DNA from: Bacillota bacterium | GTDB taxonomy: Bacteria > Bacillota > Clostridia > Acetivibrionales > DTU013 | Direction of reading: 5' to 3' | Assembly: GCA_023435925.1 (NCBI GenBank) | Contig: JAEZLF010000237.1 | Coordinates: 1 to 6,885, forward strand | DNA: 6,885 nucleotides | Part shown: positions 5,728 to 6,885 of the stretch, in pieces | Layout of the letters: every line of letters begins with the position of its first letter | Numbering within the stretch: the stretch's first letter is position 1 | Program-made: the position numbers and the translations under genes | The notes under the pieces: generated by a model | Seen by the model: the letters and a program-made list of their open reading frames with translations, nothing else | Told to the model about the DNA's origin: nothing | The model's database searches: none

Positions 5728-6885
5728 ACCCTTCTCCTTAATGCACACTCTCCGGACATCAATTGCCCAATCTCATCATAATCTGTTTCAGCCGTATTCC
5801 GGATTCCCATCAGCATTCCATCACATAACACGGCGACCCTGTCCGACATTTCAAAAATTTCGTCCAATTCCTCCGATATCAATAAAACACAGGCTCCTTT
5901 ATCCCTTTGTTCCATTAAAATGCGATTGATTGCATTCGTTGCGCCTATATCCAGGCCTCGAACAGGATAGGCCGCAATGACAAGTGCAGGATCCCCGGCG
6001 GTTTCTCTGGCGACCAGGAGCTTTTGCTGATTTCCGCCCGACATCACACTAACCGGTAAGTCCAGACCACCATTCTTGATATCATACTGCTCTACATATT
6101 TTTCAGTAAATCTATGTATTGCCTTCCTCTTCAAGATACCGCCTTTACTGTATTCCGGCGTCATAAATTGCTTCAGTATGGCATTGCGTTTCATATCCAT
6201 ACCGGGGATCAACCCCATTTTCAGCCGATCTTCCGGGATAAAGGAAATTCCGGCAGAAATCCGATGCTTTGCATTTGTTCCAGTAATGTCAACGCCTTTG
6301 AACGTGATTTTGCCGGAAGTAATTTTTCGGAGCCCCGCAAGGGCTTCTGCCAGCTCGCGCTGCCCGTTTCCGGCAACACCGGCGATTGCAAATATTTCTC
6401 CGGCATGTAGATTAAATGAAATATTATCCAACGCAAGCAGTCCTTTGTCATTATTGGCACAAATACGATCTGCTTCCAGAAGCACCTTCCCGGTTTCCTT
6501 CATGAGCTTCCTTTTGGTTTTGTCCAGGATTCTTGAACCAACCACTGCTTTTGTAAGGCGCTCAATGGTCGCCTCCTCCGCAAGCATTTCATCTTCCACT
6601 CTACCGTCTTTGAGCACCGTGATACGGTCCGCATTCTTCATCACTTCATTCATTTTATGAGAAATAAAGATCACGGATTTGCCGTTATCGGCCATTTTTC
6701 TCAGCGTTACAAACATCTCTTCCGCCTCCTGGGGTGTCAATACAGCGGAAGGCTCGTCCAAAATCATGATTTCACTATCCAGACATAAAAGCTTCATGAT
6801 CTCGACCCGCTGCTGCTCTCCTACCGAAAGCTGCCAAATTTTTGCGCCGGGCTCCACCGGAATGGCAAATTTCTTTGAATAGCTG
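5724..6885 (-). CDS. two-domain ABC transporter ATP-binding protein, nucleoside/sugar type (5' end cut by window edge)
   Basis: The last 386 codons are present; the frame is open to the right edge and the first Walker A motif lies outside. Numbering from the first complete codon, domain 1 shows signature LSVGEQQ (19-25), Walker B IMILDEP (39-45) and the H-loop ISHK (74-77). Domain 2 starts near 135 with GVAGNGQR (169-176), a degenerate Walker A with Gln for the Lys, then MSGGNQQ (281-287), AAYPVRGLD (304-312) without the acidic Walker B end, and ISEE (336-339) in place of the H-loop His. A catalytically weakened second half is normal for the NupO/YufO and RbsA-type families. This cytoplasmic subunit powers import through the two permeases downstream. 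Residues 1-10 (SYSKKFAIPV) extend the match to the edge, so the GTG near 6857 is internal. The TGA stop overlaps the permease ATG. Confidence 0.94.
   Translation of the reverse strand, partial: SYSKKFAIPVEPGAKIWQLSVGEQQRVEIMKLLCLDSEIMILDEPSAVLTPQEAEEMFVTLRKMADNGKSVIFISHKMNEVMKNADRITVLKDGRVEDEMLAEEATIERLTKAVVGSRILDKTKRKLMKETGKVLLEADRICANNDKGLLALDNISFNLHAGEIFAIAGVAGNGQRELAEALAGLRKITSGKITFKGVDITGTNAKHRISAGISFIPEDRLKMGLIPGMDMKRNAILKQFMTPEYSKGGILKRKAIHRFTEKYVEQYDIKNGGLDLPVSVMSGGNQQKLLVARETAGDPALVIAAYPVRGLDIGATNAINRILMEQRDKGACVLLISEELDEIFEMSDRVAVLCDGMLMGIRNTAETDYDEIGQLMSGECALRRRV
5734..5739 (-). promoter_or_regulatory. ribosome binding site fixing the first permease start
   Basis: AAGGAG within the last codons of the ATPase gene lies 6 nt before ATG 5727. 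With the ATGA overlap it decides between this ATG and the upstream GTG at 5748, which would place the ribosome site inside the coding region. Confidence 0.7.

Noticed and set aside
5728..5748. Seven-codon upstream extension of the first permease from GTG 5748
   Set aside because: The ribosome site AAGGAG falls inside the extension, and ATG 5727 has correct spacing and an ATGA overlap with the ATPase stop.
6221..6460. 79-codon minus-strand frame inside the ATPase gene
   Set aside because: It is an alternative frame within the conserved second nucleotide-binding domain; the ATPase frame carries the family motifs.

Overview
All supported genes lie on the minus strand, so the window reads right to left as one tightly packed operon segment. 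Both ends are cut: the first gene runs off the right edge and the last off the left edge. The purine-linked BMP-type transporter set, the lipoprotein signal, strong AGGAGG-type ribosome sites, a TTG start and moderate base composition suggest an anaerobic Firmicute, probably a Clostridia member. This placement is inference, since no rRNA or taxonomic marker is present.

In transcription order the genes are: the 3' part of a two-domain sugar/nucleoside-type ABC ATPase (6885-5724); two inner-membrane permeases (5727-4636 and 4639-3710), each joined to the preceding gene by an ATGA stop/start overlap; a BMP-family substrate-binding lipoprotein (3692-2568); adenine deaminase (2510-756, TTG start); and the first 230 codons of an MtmB-family (monomethylamine:corrinoid) methyltransferase (691 to the left edge). 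Gaps are 17, 57 and 64 bp after the permeases, lipoprotein and deaminase. None contains a convincing terminator, so cotranscription is likely.

The first five genes make a familiar unit: uptake of a purine nucleoside or base and its deamination. The unusual member is the last. Characterised MtmB proteins read an in-frame UAG as pyrrolysine, within a GRPGMGV-Pyl-GPE context. This protein keeps the context (GRPGMGM at residues 193-199) but has an ordinary leucine codon, CTG, at the pyrrolysine position (residue 200, bases 94-92). It is therefore a pyrrolysine-free MtmB homologue, comparable to the pyrrolysine-free MttB relatives (such as MtgB for glycine betaine) that use other substrates.

Its place behind a purine importer and a deaminase suggests a working hypothesis: the operon imports a methylated purine and passes its methyl group to a corrinoid/C1 pathway. 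The methyl could be taken directly from the purine, or from methylamine released when N6-methyladenine is deaminated. The family assignments are well supported; the pathway is inference.
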